The position numbers and the translations under genes are program-made. From Nocardia beijingensis NBRC 16342 (GTDB lineage: Bacteria > Actinomycetota > Actinomycetes > Mycobacteriales > Mycobacteriaceae): 64,000 nt of DNA. Below, piece after piece: positions 7,166 to 15,987 of this stretch. The stretch is taken from the NCBI RefSeq assembly GCF_001612785.1, contig NZ_BDBC01000049.1:1-64000 (forward strand). The letters run 5' to 3'. Positions within the stretch are counted from its first letter, which is position 1; each line of letters starts with the position of its first letter. The notes under the pieces were generated by a model. That model saw only the letters and a program-made list of their open reading frames with translations. It was not told the origin of the DNA and did not search any database.

Positions 7166-10117
7166 TCAGCCGCCCAGCAGCGTGCGCGCCTGGTCCTCGG
7201 TGAGGATCTCGTAGGCGTCGGAGGCCCGGTTGTACCACCAGGTGTCCGGTCCCGGCTCCGGCCGCCCCGCCGCCTGCACCGCGCGAGCGGACGGACGGTA
7301 CGACGGGCTGCGCGGGATGTCGTCCACCACGTACACCAGGTCGGGCCGCTGATCCGGTTCCAGTGCCCGCAACGCCTCGGTGACGTCCTTGGGGTCGAGG
7401 CGGAAACCGTCGCGCACGCTCACCGCGGCCACCGCGATGCAGTGGTCGTCGACGTTGAGCCCGAAGGTGACTTCCATGTCCACCGCGGTGATGTCGTTGA
7501 GCACGTCGACGATCGGCTGACCGTAGACCGGTCCGCGGCGCGTGTGGATCACCGTGTCCGTGCGGTCCATCAGCCAGTAGTCGCCGTCGCCGTCGCGGCG
7601 GAACAGGTTCTCCGTCGGCATCCAGGAGTCGCCCGCCGTGAAGACCCCGCGCAGACCGCCGTCGGAGATGTCGACGCCGTCGGACGCCCTGCCGATCAGC
7701 AGGCCCACCTCGTTGTCCGCGCAGCGGCGGGCGAAGCCGGATCCGTCGACCAGGATGCGCTGGGTGAGCGGGTCGTAGGCGACCAGTTCCACCTTCGCGG
7801 TGCCGGGAACCGGCCTGCCCTTGCAGCCACGTTTCGCCCCGGCCACGTTGGCCAGCACCACATCGCCCTCGATCGAGGCGTAGAACTCGAGCACGCGGGC
7901 GGGTTCGAATTGCTCCACGGTGCGCCGCCACAGCCCGGCGGGCATCCCGGAGCCGATGAACAAGCGGATCGGGTGGCTGTGGCCGTTCGGGAACACCTCC
8001 GCGTCGAGGATGTCGCGCAGCATGGTCCAGGTGTAGGTGACCACGGTGACGCCGTAGCGGTGCACCTCCCCGGCGAAGCGCTCCGGGTCGAGCGAGCGAG
8101 CCAGCGCGACCCGGCTTCCGCCCGCGACCGCTCCGCCGAGACTGACCAGCAGCCCGGACGAATGGTGCAGCGGCGCGAGGCAGTACACGGTGTCCCTGCG
8201 ATTGAGATCGGCCGTGGTCGCGGTGCCGAACGCCGACAGCGCCCAGCGGTGATTGGTGATGTACTTCGTCTCCAGCCGCTCACCGGTGCCGGTGACCAGC
8301 ACGAACGCCAGCTCCCGCGCCAGACCGGGGTCGGGCCGGTACCAGGCGGGCACCTGCACCCGCGCCGGGTCGATCTGCTCCAGGTCGATCAGGCGGTCGG
8401 ACGTCGGCAGCGCCAGCTCGCGCGAGTTGCCGCCGCCGAGCACCAGCACCCTGGCGCCGGTCGCGGCGGCCTGGCGCAGGTTCTCCGGGTCGGAGATCAG
8501 GGTCTCCACGCCGGTGAGCTCGATCGCGCGGCGCAGTTCGCTGTTGGGGGCCAGCAGCACCGCCACCGCACCCAGCCGGGACAGCGCCGCGACCGAGGCC
8601 AACGCGCTCGGCCTGGTCTCCATCACCACGCCGACCCGCATGGCCGGGCGCACGCCCACCGAGATGAGGCCGCGCACCACGTTGTCGATGCGCTCGTTGA
8701 CCGCCGCGTTGGTGTGCACGCGGTCGTCGAACAGGAACAGATCGCGCTGCGGCGCGCGCCGCTTCTGCTCGGCCAGCAACCGGCCGAGCGAGATCCGGGT
8801 GTGCGGCTGGATCATGCCGAGACGGGTGAGCCTCGGCAGCGCCCGCGCCGCCTCGCCCGCCAGTTCGATCGATCCACGCACCGTGTTGTTCGCGATGCCC
8901 TCGAGGGCCTTGCCGACGCCGGTGCCCGCCTCGGCCAGCGTCGCGGCGGTGTGCACCACCCGGGTGGCCGCCGAGCGGGGACGATTGCTCGCCACGTGCT
9001 CGGTCATCGGCACGATCTCCGGCGGCAGTGGCTTCTCGCCGTTCATCCATTCCACCCACTGCCGCACCATCGGCCATGTGTGTTTGCTGGCCGTGCTCCC
9101 CGCCACCAGTCCGAAGTGGCCCGCGACCAGCGTCGCCTCGTAGACCTCCGCGTTCGGCGCGGCCCGCACGATGCCGCGCACCGCGGCAGGTTGTCCGATG
9201 TCGTCGACCTCGCCGACGAACGCCAGGATCGGGCATTTCAGTTCGGCCAGCGAGATCGGGTGGTCGCGGATGACGAACCCGCCGAGCATCAGCCGGTTGT
9301 GCGCGACGAACTGCTTGAGCAGGTCCGCCGCGGCAGGCCCCGCGTAACCGACCCAGCCTTCGCTGTTGAGGAAGCGGCGCTGACGCTCCTTCGGCAGCAA
9401 CGCCTCGCGGTCGTGCAGCTGGCGCAGGAAATCGATTCTCGACTTGGCCGTCTTCACCGGATCGAGCAACTGGAAGCCGATGCGCACCATGGAGTCGGTG
9501 ATCGGCAGCCGGGTGACCACGTGATCGGCCAGGAAGTCGGCGACGTCGGAGACCATGCCGTAGGGCAGCCCGAACGGCATGCCCGCGACGATGTCGACCG
9601 GGCTGCCGAAGGTCACGATGCTGTCCACGCCCTTGCCGTACCGGTAGGCGGCGGTCTGGTAGGCGAACATGCCGCCCTGGGAGTAGCCCATCAGGTGCAC
9701 GCCGCTGCCGGTGGCCTCGTTGACGGTGTCGATCGCGCTGTTGACCGCAAGCACGTGGTCGGCGAGGTCGCGCTGCCAGCCGCCCTCCTCGCTGGCGGGC
9801 GAGCCGAAGTCCACCACCCAGCAGTCGATGCCGCCGCGGTGCAGGATCCCGACGGCGCCTTCCTCGGCGTTCACATCCCAGATGTCGGCGTTCACCATGA
9901 GCGGAGGCACCAGCACGGCCACCGGGCGGCCCGGGGTCGCCTCGTCGGGGAAGTAATGCCGCAGCCGGTACATGCGTCTGCGTTCCACGACCTCGAAGGG
10001 CGAGGACGCCACGTCGGGGGTCAGCCCGCCGAAGCGGATGACCTCCAAGCCGTTCTGCGCGGTCGCCATCAATCGCTGTACCGAGCCCACCACAACCTTC
10101 GCATTCAACTTCACCAT
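7166..10117 (-). CDS. Lipase / acyl-CoA-ligase-like fusion protein (Rv1683 type)
   Basis: 983 residues in two halves. The first (about 45-370) is an alpha/beta hydrolase of the PHA-synthase/lipase type with nucleophile S146 in GYSQGG. The second (about 440-965) is an ANL adenylate-forming domain related to fatty-acyl-CoA ligases. Length and domain order match M. tuberculosis Rv1683, linked to triacylglycerol turnover (from memory of the family). The ANL half looks altered: the usual Thr/Ser-rich phosphate loop reads VTGTGERLETK, and the C-terminal segment DDIPRSPSYRPSARAV has no lysine where active ligases keep the catalytic one. It may therefore be non-ligating or use altered chemistry. An AGGAGC Shine-Dalgarno precedes the ATG. 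Confidence 0.8.
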   Translation of the reverse strand: MVKLNAKVVVGSVQRLMATAQNGLEVIRFGGLTPDVASSPFEVVERRRMYRLRHYFPDEATPGRPVAVLVPPLMVNADIWDVNAEEGAVGILHRGGIDCWVVDFGSPASEEGGWQRDLADHVLAVNSAIDTVNEATGSGVHLMGYSQGGMFAYQTAAYRYGKGVDSIVTFGSPVDIVAGMPFGLPYGMVSDVADFLADHVVTRLPITDSMVRIGFQLLDPVKTAKSRIDFLRQLHDREALLPKERQRRFLNSEGWVGYAGPAAADLLKQFVAHNRLMLGGFVIRDHPISLAELKCPILAFVGEVDDIGQPAAVRGIVRAAPNAEVYEATLVAGHFGLVAGSTASKHTWPMVRQWVEWMNGEKPLPPEIVPMTEHVASNRPRSAATRVVHTAATLAEAGTGVGKALEGIANNTVRGSIELAGEAARALPRLTRLGMIQPHTRISLGRLLAEQKRRAPQRDLFLFDDRVHTNAAVNERIDNVVRGLISVGVRPAMRVGVVMETRPSALASVAALSRLGAVAVLLAPNSELRRAIELTGVETLISDPENLRQAAATGARVLVLGGGNSRELALPTSDRLIDLEQIDPARVQVPAWYRPDPGLARELAFVLVTGTGERLETKYITNHRWALSAFGTATTADLNRRDTVYCLAPLHHSSGLLVSLGGAVAGGSRVALARSLDPERFAGEVHRYGVTVVTYTWTMLRDILDAEVFPNGHSHPIRLFIGSGMPAGLWRRTVEQFEPARVLEFYASIEGDVVLANVAGAKRGCKGRPVPGTAKVELVAYDPLTQRILVDGSGFARRCADNEVGLLIGRASDGVDISDGGLRGVFTAGDSWMPTENLFRRDGDGDYWLMDRTDTVIHTRRGPVYGQPIVDVLNDITAVDMEVTFGLNVDDHCIAVAAVSVRDGFRLDPKDVTEALRALEPDQRPDLVYVVDDIPRSPSYRPSARAVQAAGRPEPGPDTWWYNRASDAYEILTEDQARTLLGG

Positions 10118-10139
10118 CGCTCCTGGCCCTACCCTAGAA

Positions 10140-10155
10140 CGTGACCGGCATCACA
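10140..10155 (-). promoter_or_regulatory. Candidate CRP/GlxR-type binding site
   Basis: CGTGA-N6-TCACA matches the TGTGA-N6-TCACA CRP/GlxR consensus with one mismatch. It lies 23 bp upstream of the lipase/ligase ATG and directly upstream of a minus-strand TAGGGT (10131-10136), a placement that would suit repression. No binding data; consensus from established knowledge. Confidence 0.35.
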
Positions 10156-10201
10156 TACCGCGACGTGTTCAGACGAGCTTCCCACACCACCTGTCCATTA
10201 T

Positions 10202-10217
10202 GTGTCCGCTGTGACAC
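10202..10217. promoter_or_regulatory. Inverted repeat GTGTC-N6-GACAC
   Basis: A perfect 5-bp dyad with a 6-bp spacer sits 85 bp upstream of the lipase/ligase start. Possible operator of an unidentified regulator, or chance in a 770-bp gap. Confidence 0.25.
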
Positions 10218-10889
10218 GTCCCATGCCAGGTTGCCGCGGTCGGCTCTCCGGCGGGCACATATCGGCTCGGAAACATTCCACGGCGGCGGACGCAGGCGCC
10301 TGGACAGCGCAGCGCCATCGGTGCGCCCGGCCACCCGTCACCGATTGCCACGACGCACCGGGGAGTCCGGCGCCCCTCGGCCGAAGGACCGCCGGGCCCG
10401 GCGGTGCGCACGCGCCCGCCGGGGTCAGTCTTCCACTCCGGCAGCACAGGGTACGAACCCCGCCCGGAAACGCCGGATGCGCGGCAGCCCTGCCGCGTCT
10501 CCTCCGGTCGGTCCACCTCCGGGCCGGCTCCGGGCATGACACGCCGCCACTCAGTTGGCTAATTCTCCGCTACCAGAGCGCAATTCGGGCCGGCCGGCCC
10601 TGGTGCGCCACCCGCTGTTACCCGAATCGACCGCGTGTCGTGACCATCCGGCGGGCGGCGAGGCGATCTTCGAAATTTTTCTGCGCGCAGCGGCTTTCGG
10701 CGTCTACCATCGAACTCGTCTGGAACGCCGTGGCGCGTAGACGATTTCGTTCGATGAGCTTCCCCGCGGGCATGCCCGCTGCTGTTTGATGTGAACACCC
10801 GGCGACTCTGAACTATCGACGATCCTGAATTCCCCTGCCGCAAAACCCGTCACCACGTCTCGGTGGCCGTCTCGAGGTGAGGACAACGC

Positions 10890-12296
10890 ATGACCATTGA
10901 AATGCCGGTCCAAACGGAAAACAACGTGCGTAGGAGCCTGAGCACCAGCACGGCGGGCCTGCTCGCGCACACCACCAAATCCGAACCGCAGATGCAGGGC
11001 ATCAGTTCGCGGTGGCTCACTCGCGCGCTGCCGTGGACGCAGGTCAACGGCGGTGTGTACCGAGTGAACCGCCGCCTGACCCACACCGTGGGCAACGGCG
11101 AAGTGGAATTCGTCGTCGACGGCTCCACCGCACGCGTCATTCCCCTGGAATTGCAGGAACTTCCGGCGCTGCGCGGCTTCGACGACGAGGAGGTGCTGCG
11201 CGCCCTCGCGGACCGTTTCGAACAGCGCGATCTCGAACCCGGCGTCGTGGTAGCGGAATTCGGCAACCCGATGGATCAGATTCTGCTGATCGTGCACGGC
11301 AAATTGAGCAAGATCGGTTCGGGTGAGTACGGCGAGCAGACGAAGCTCGGTATCCTCGGCGGCGGCGACTTCTTCGGCGACACGTTACTGACCGAGCCGT
11401 CGGCGATCTGGCCGGTCACCATCAAGACGGTCACGCGGACGACCGTGCTGGCCCTTCCCCGCCGAACGCTGACGGAATTCATCGACCGCACTCCCGCATT
11501 GCGTGAGCAACTTTCGCGTGTGGCTTCCGCGCCCACTCGTCCGCAGAACAACAAAGGCGAGGCGGATATCACGATCGCTTCGGGCCACGCGGGAGAGCCG
11601 CTGCTGGAGGGCACGTTCGTCGACTACGACGCCGCGCCACGCCAATACGAACTCAGCCTGGCGCAGAGCGTGCTGCGGGTGCACACCCGGGTCGCCGACC
11701 TGTTCAACGACCCGATGAATCAGGTCGAGCAGCAGCTGCGCTTGACCATCGAAGCGCTGTACGAGCGCCGCGAATACGACCTGGTCAACAATCCCGACTT
11801 CGGTCTGCTGCACAACTGCGATCTCAAACAGCGCATCTACTCCGAGTCCGGCGCGCCCACCCCGGACGACTTCGACGAGCTGCTCAGCATGCGCCGCAGC
11901 ACGAAGTTCTTTCTGGCGCATCCGAAGGCGATCGCCGCGTTCGGACGCGAATGCACCAAGCGCGGGCTCTATCCGGATCCGGTCGAAATGGACGGACATC
12001 GTGTTCCGGCGTGGCGTGGGGTTCCGATCCTCCCGTGCGGCAAGATCCCGATCAGCGACACCCAGACCACCTCGATTCTGGCCATGCGCACCGGGGAGAA
12101 GGACCAGGGCGTGATCGGCCTGCACCAGACCGGGATCCCGGACGAATACGAGCCGAGCCTCAACGTGCGTTTCAAGGGCATCGACGACCAGTCGATCATC
12201 TCCTACCTGATCAGCTGCTACTACTCGGCGGCCGTGCTGGTGCCCGATGCCCTGGGCGTGCTGGACAACGTCTCGGTCGCCCGGCAAGCCGACTGA
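10890..12296 (+). CDS. eshA: Family 2B encapsulin shell protein with cyclic-nucleotide-binding domain (EshA-like)
   Basis: 468 residues. An N-terminal arm (1-90) is followed by a cNMP-binding domain at about 95-210 (VVAEFGNPMDQILLIVHGKL and GILGGGDFFGD). The rest, about 240-468, is the HK97-type shell portion (RQYELSLAQSVLRVHTRVADL; SYLISCYYSAAVLVPDALG near the C-terminus). This architecture is that of family 2B encapsulins, including Streptomyces EshA, reported to form a protein nanocompartment that packages 2-MIB synthase (from memory). The next gene, 6 bp downstream, is exactly that synthase, which supports shell function here. The cNMP domain suggests ligand control of shell dynamics; which nucleotide is bound cannot be read. 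An older view treats EshA as a cNMP-responsive regulator. Confidence 0.9.
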   Translation: MTIEMPVQTENNVRRSLSTSTAGLLAHTTKSEPQMQGISSRWLTRALPWTQVNGGVYRVNRRLTHTVGNGEVEFVVDGSTARVIPLELQELPALRGFDDEEVLRALADRFEQRDLEPGVVVAEFGNPMDQILLIVHGKLSKIGSGEYGEQTKLGILGGGDFFGDTLLTEPSAIWPVTIKTVTRTTVLALPRRTLTEFIDRTPALREQLSRVASAPTRPQNNKGEADITIASGHAGEPLLEGTFVDYDAAPRQYELSLAQSVLRVHTRVADLFNDPMNQVEQQLRLTIEALYERREYDLVNNPDFGLLHNCDLKQRIYSESGAPTPDDFDELLSMRRSTKFFLAHPKAIAAFGRECTKRGLYPDPVEMDGHRVPAWRGVPILPCGKIPISDTQTTSILAMRTGEKDQGVIGLHQTGIPDEYEPSLNVRFKGIDDQSIISYLISCYYSAAVLVPDALGVLDNVSVARQAD

Positions 12297-12302
12297 CCGG
12301 GG

Positions 12303-13850
12303 GTGATGGGCATGTCGGTGCTCTCCCGCGCCGCGGCGGTACAGGCCTCCGATGAGGTGGCCGCCACCGTCGTCGCGCTTCTCACCAACACCCGGACGGC
12401 CGCTCCGGCCGAACTGTTGTCGACGAAAACAGTTGACCTGAAAGATGTTTCACCCATAGTGGATCGGACGGCTGCCGCACCGCGCGCGCTGCTCGGTCCG
12501 TCCGGCTTGGGCGCCGCCGCGCTGTCGCTTCCCCGGTCCGGCGTGGGCCCGGCTACGACGCCCGCCGCGGTGGCGACCTCCCCCACCGCTGTCCGCACCA
12601 GCACGCCGGGGACCGCCCCCGCAGTCCCGGCCACCGCACCGGGGTTGCCCCCGGTCACAGGACGAACGAGGTCGCCTGAGGCGCCCCGCATTCCCAGCGG
12701 ACCCACCGGGCTCGGCACGGCATCGACGTTGCTCGGAATACGCGGTCTCGCGGCGCCACCGCGCACGACGCACTCGAGAATCGGTTCGGACGCCGCCGGT
12801 GCCGCGCGCATACCCCGCGGGCCCACCGGATCCGACACCGCCACGGCCGACCGCGACGGGCCGGATCCGATCCCGCCGCTGTATTGCCCGCCGCCGTTGC
12901 GTGACGATCCGGCGCTCGCCGCGGCCGTCAACACCGGCATCGTCGACTGGGCCAGGGACATCGGGTTGTACGAGGGCCGGCTGAACGAATTGCGCGACGC
13001 CGACTTCGGCCGGTTGATCATGCTCGCCCACCCGGACTGCGACAATGCCGACCTGCTGCTGGCGGCGGCGAAGTGCGCGGTCTCGGAATGGTCGGTAGAC
13101 GATTACTACTGCGAGGAGGATGCCGACGACCGGGCACCGGACGGCACCCCCTCCAGCGCCGAGGCGGAGTTGGGTCCCCGGCTCGAATTGGCGGCCGCCG
13201 CCATGGATCCGGTGCACCTTCCCGCGCGTTACGTCGCCCAGCTCGAGTCGGCCTTGGAAGCCGATCCGATCCTGCGCGCGTTTCGCACCTCGTTCGAGCA
13301 CCTGGCCCGCTACGCGCGCCCGGCGCAACTGGCCCGGCTGCGCACCGAGATCGCGGGCTGGTTCATCGCGCTGGGAGCGGAGGCGGGCTGGCGCGCGGCG
13401 GGCCGGATGCCGCCGGTGTGGGAGTACCTCACCAATCGGCAACCGCACAGCTTCCTGCCGTGCATGGCGCCGACCGATGTGGTGGGCGGCTACGAGCTGG
13501 GGGCCGCCGAGTACACCGACCCCGCGGTGCGCCGCGTGGTCACCACCGCGGCGCTCGCCAGCCAGATGGTGAACGACCTGTACTCGATGGCGCGTGAGGA
13601 CCTGTCCAACGGCAGGGAGTTCAATCTGCCGACCGTCCTCGCCGCCGAGGAACGCTGCTCGCGCCGCGAGGCCGTGCTGCGCACCGCCGAGGTGCACGAC
13701 GAACTCGTGCACCGGTTCGAACGGGAAGCGGCTCCCCTGGCCGCTGTTGGCTCGCCGGAACTACGCCGCTTCCTCGCGGGCCTGTGGGCCTGGATGGGAG
13801 GCAACCGCGCCTGGCACGCCGACAGCAAACGGTATCGCGACCCGCACTGA
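12303..13850 (+). CDS. 2-methylisoborneol synthase with repeat-bearing N-terminal tail
   Basis: Up to 515 residues. The start may be GTG 12303, ATG 12306 or ATG 12312; the last is best spaced from the GGGGGTGA tract. Residues about 190-515 form a class I terpene cyclase fold: the aspartate-rich motif is VDDYYCEED (265-273) and the NSE/DTE-type metal site is NDLYSMARED (424-433). It cyclises 2-methyl-GPP to 2-methylisoborneol. The first about 190 residues are Pro/Ala/Thr-rich and probably disordered, with repeats LLGPSGLG (63-70), IPSGPTGLGTA (130-140) and IPRGPTGSDTA (170-180); the last two are exactly 40 residues apart. Similar GPTGLG-type motifs are described as encapsulin cargo-loading elements (from memory). 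Confidence 0.92.
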   Translation: MMGMSVLSRAAAVQASDEVAATVVALLTNTRTAAPAELLSTKTVDLKDVSPIVDRTAAAPRALLGPSGLGAAALSLPRSGVGPATTPAAVATSPTAVRTSTPGTAPAVPATAPGLPPVTGRTRSPEAPRIPSGPTGLGTASTLLGIRGLAAPPRTTHSRIGSDAAGAARIPRGPTGSDTATADRDGPDPIPPLYCPPPLRDDPALAAAVNTGIVDWARDIGLYEGRLNELRDADFGRLIMLAHPDCDNADLLLAAAKCAVSEWSVDDYYCEEDADDRAPDGTPSSAEAELGPRLELAAAAMDPVHLPARYVAQLESALEADPILRAFRTSFEHLARYARPAQLARLRTEIAGWFIALGAEAGWRAAGRMPPVWEYLTNRQPHSFLPCMAPTDVVGGYELGAAEYTDPAVRRVVTTAALASQMVNDLYSMAREDLSNGREFNLPTVLAAEERCSRREAVLRTAEVHDELVHRFEREAAPLAAVGSPELRRFLAGLWAWMGGNRAWHADSKRYRDPH

Positions 13851-13905
13851 AGCCACCCGTAAGAGAGCACCGAAGCAGTACCGCACCGAGAGAGGATGAT
13901 CACGC

Positions 13906-14778
13906 ATGACCATGCTCAACCCGGAGACCGGGACCGTTCTGCGTACCAGCTACCAGAAATCCGTCGCCGCGTACTGGAACAACAACCCGAACGACGACCG
14001 GGTCAACACCAAACTCGGTGAGGTCGACGGGCTCTACCACCACCACTACGGCATCGGCGAGCCGGATCTGTCCGTGCTGAGCGGGCCGGAGGACACCCGC
14101 GAGGAACGCATCGTCGCCGAATTGCACCGGCTGGAGACCGCGCAGGCGGACTTCCTGCTCGACCACCTCGGCGACGTCCGTCCCGGCGATCGGCTGATGG
14201 ACGGCGGCTCCGGCCGCGGCGGCACCAGCTTCATGGCCAATCAGCGCTTCGGCTGCCAGGTCGACGGCGTCACCATTTCCGAATACCAGGTCGGCTTCGC
14301 CAATGACCAGGCCGTCCACCGCGGGGTCGCGGACAAGGTGCGGTTCCACTTCCGCAACATGCTCGACACCGGCTTCGAGAGCGGTTCCATGCGCGGCATC
14401 TGGACCAACGAGACCACGATGTACGTGGACCTGTTCGATTTGTTCGGCGAGTTCTCCCGCCTGCTCGAGCCGGGCGGACGCTACGTGTGCATCACCGGCT
14501 GCTCCAACGACGTGACCGGCGGCCGCTCGTCCTCGGTCAGCTGGATCGACGCGCACTACGGCTGCATGATCCATCCGCGCGGCGAGTACTTCCGCGCCAT
14601 GGCCGAGAACAACCTGGTGCCGATCGCCGTGACCGAACTCACCGCGGCGACCATCCCGTACTGGGAGCTGCGCACGAAATCCGAGCTCGCCACGGGGGTC
14701 GAGAAGCCGTTCCTGACCGCGTACCGGGAGGGGAGCTTCCACTACCTGCTCATCGCCGCCGATAAGGTGGGCAGGTGA
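13906..14778 (+). CDS. Geranyl diphosphate 2-C-methyltransferase
   Basis: 290 residues. It methylates C2 of geranyl diphosphate using SAM, the committed step before 2-MIB synthase. SAM-binding motif I is LMDGGSGRGGTSF (97-109); the region VDGVTISEYQV and the aromatic-rich N-terminus (YWNNNPND, DGLYHHHYGIG) are characteristic of this branch of the SMT/cyclopropane-synthase-like methyltransferases. A GAGAGGA Shine-Dalgarno lies about 10 nt before the ATG. The gene sits 55 bp after the synthase and its stop overlaps the GTG of the isomerase gene, so all four genes read as one operon. Length is normal for the family. Confidence 0.93.
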   Translation: MTMLNPETGTVLRTSYQKSVAAYWNNNPNDDRVNTKLGEVDGLYHHHYGIGEPDLSVLSGPEDTREERIVAELHRLETAQADFLLDHLGDVRPGDRLMDGGSGRGGTSFMANQRFGCQVDGVTISEYQVGFANDQAVHRGVADKVRFHFRNMLDTGFESGSMRGIWTNETTMYVDLFDLFGEFSRLLEPGGRYVCITGCSNDVTGGRSSSVSWIDAHYGCMIHPRGEYFRAMAENNLVPIAVTELTAATIPYWELRTKSELATGVEKPFLTAYREGSFHYLLIAADKVGR

Positions 14779-15350
14779 CCGACACCCTCGCCCAGCCACA
14801 CACCGACCGCGAGGCCCTGCCCGTCGAGCTCGTCGACGACGCGGGCCGCGCGGTCGGCGCGTGCACGGTCGCGGAGGCACACCTGGCCCCGGGACGACTG
14901 CACCGCGCGTTCTCCGTCTTGCTGTTCGATTCGGCAGGCCGGGTGCTCTTGCAGCAGCGTGCGGCGGTCAAGACGAGGTTTCCGTCGCTGTGGGCCAACA
15001 CCACCTGCGGCCACCCCGCCCCCGGCGAACCGGTCGCGACCGCGGCGGGGCTGCGGCTGGCCGAGGAGATGGGCCTGACGATCGCGCTGACCGAGGCCGG
15101 GATCTACCGCTACCACGCGGCGGACCTGCGCACCGGTCGCGTCGAGTCCGAATGGGATCACGTGCTGATCGGGCAGCTCGACATCGGCGCGCCTCGGCCG
15201 GATCCGGCCGAGGTCGCCGACTTCGCCTGGATTCAACCGGACGCGCTGCGCGACGCGCTGGCCGACAATCCCGAGGCCTACACCCCATGGCTGGCCGGAG
15301 TGCTCGACGTCGCGGAACGCGCGCGCGTAACGGGCACCTCGGCGGACTGA
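14775..15350 (+). CDS. idi: Type I isopentenyl-diphosphate delta-isomerase
   Basis: 191 residues, Nudix-fold type I IDI, interconverting IPP and DMAPP. The catalytic cysteine is C78 in NTTCGHP and the second catalytic/metal acidic residue lies in ESEWDH (124-129); the metal-binding histidine of LHRAFSV is at 43. The GTG start overlaps the methyltransferase stop (GTGA), so translation is coupled and expression is tied to 2-MIB synthesis. The role in this cluster is probably to balance DMAPP supply for GPP formation (inference). A long hairpin begins 10 bp after the stop. No GPP synthase gene is present nearby. Confidence 0.92.
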   Translation: MTDTLAQPHTDREALPVELVDDAGRAVGACTVAEAHLAPGRLHRAFSVLLFDSAGRVLLQQRAAVKTRFPSLWANTTCGHPAPGEPVATAAGLRLAEEMGLTIALTEAGIYRYHAADLRTGRVESEWDHVLIGQLDIGAPRPDPAEVADFAWIQPDALRDALADNPEAYTPWLAGVLDVAERARVTGTSAD

Positions 15351-15359
15351 TCCGGTTCT

Positions 15360-15423
15360 CCTGGACCGAGGCAGCCGAACGCATCCCGTCGACTGTGCGA
15401 CGACGCGGCTGCCTCGATCCAGG
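15360..15423 (+). terminator. Strong hairpin terminator of the 2-MIB operon
   Basis: Arms 15360-15377 and 15406-15423 pair over 18 bp with a single mismatch (core CGAGGCAGCCG/CGGCTGCCTCG, outer CCTGGA/TCCAGG). An inner CGTCG/CGACG stem (15387-15402) sits in the loop. It starts 10 bp after the idi stop. There is no U tract, as is common for high-GC actinobacterial terminators. Confidence 0.75.
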
Positions 15424-15629
15424 TCGCGATGTCGTGGCCTTCCCGGCCGTGTTGGAGTTCGACCTTCGTGACCGGTCGTCGCGATAGGGTCGATCGCATC
15501 GATAGATGCGCATATCCCTGTAACAACATGGACCGAAACTGAGAGAACTCATAGGAACGGCACAGGCTTCGACCAGGACCGTTCGGCATGGTTGAAGAGG
15601 TACGAGTTCGCGGTGAAGTGAGGTGCGTG

Positions 15630-15980
15630 ATGGTCGAATTCGAGGTCACCGGAACGAGGGTGACGGTGCACGTGCTCGGTGCGCATCAACTGCTGGCGCT
15701 GCGCGACCACCTGACCTTCGATTTGTCCGACATCACCGCGCTCGGTCTCGCCGGGGTCGACCGCCGCCCGCCGTGGGTGCGCGCGCCCGGCACGTTCTTC
15801 CCCGGCGTGATCGCGGCGGGAACGTTCCGCGGCAAGGGCCGTAAGGAATTCTGGGACACCCGATTCGACGGACACGCCATTCGTATCGACTTGGCCGGCG
15901 CCGATGTCACACGGCTCGTGGTCGACGTGGCGGATCCCGACACCGAGTTGCGCAAGCTCGTCACCGCCGTGGCCGCCTGA
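15630..15980 (+). CDS. Small conserved hypothetical protein
   Basis: 116 residues from the ATG at 15630, chosen because GAGG lies 6 nt upstream; an earlier in-frame ATG at 15588 lacks such a site. The protein is beta-strand-rich with no signal peptide or transmembrane segment. The central part (RRPPWVRAPGTFFPGVIAAGTF) followed by KEFWDTRFDGHAIRIDL resembles small PH-like-fold proteins common in actinobacteria, but I do not recognise a named family with certainty. It stands alone after the 2-MIB terminator and converges on the racemase gene. Function unknown. Confidence 0.6.
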   Translation: MVEFEVTGTRVTVHVLGAHQLLALRDHLTFDLSDITALGLAGVDRRPPWVRAPGTFFPGVIAAGTFRGKGRKEFWDTRFDGHAIRIDLAGADVTRLVVDVADPDTELRKLVTAVAA

Positions 15981-15987
15981 CCTCCGT

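Larger units (their letters stand above)
10118..10889. other. Divergent intergenic region, no gene seen
   Basis: This 772-bp gap separates the minus-strand lipase/ligase gene from the plus-strand 2-MIB cluster. Open frames inside it are arginine/proline-rich and look like chance frames of high-GC DNA. It holds two dyads near the lipase side (10140-10155 and 10202-10217). A less GC-rich stretch near 10660-10860 probably contains the promoter of the 2-MIB cluster; I could not pick a convincing -35/-10 pair there. Confidence 0.5.

Noticed and set aside
7121..10144. Plus-strand open frame of about 1,000 codons over the lipase/ligase gene
   Set aside because: Antisense shadow; no domain, and the minus-strand gene has clear catalytic motifs.
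10141..10789. Small open frames in the gap before the 2-MIB cluster
   Set aside because: Arg/Pro/Ser-rich translations on both strands with no start signals or recognisable similarity.
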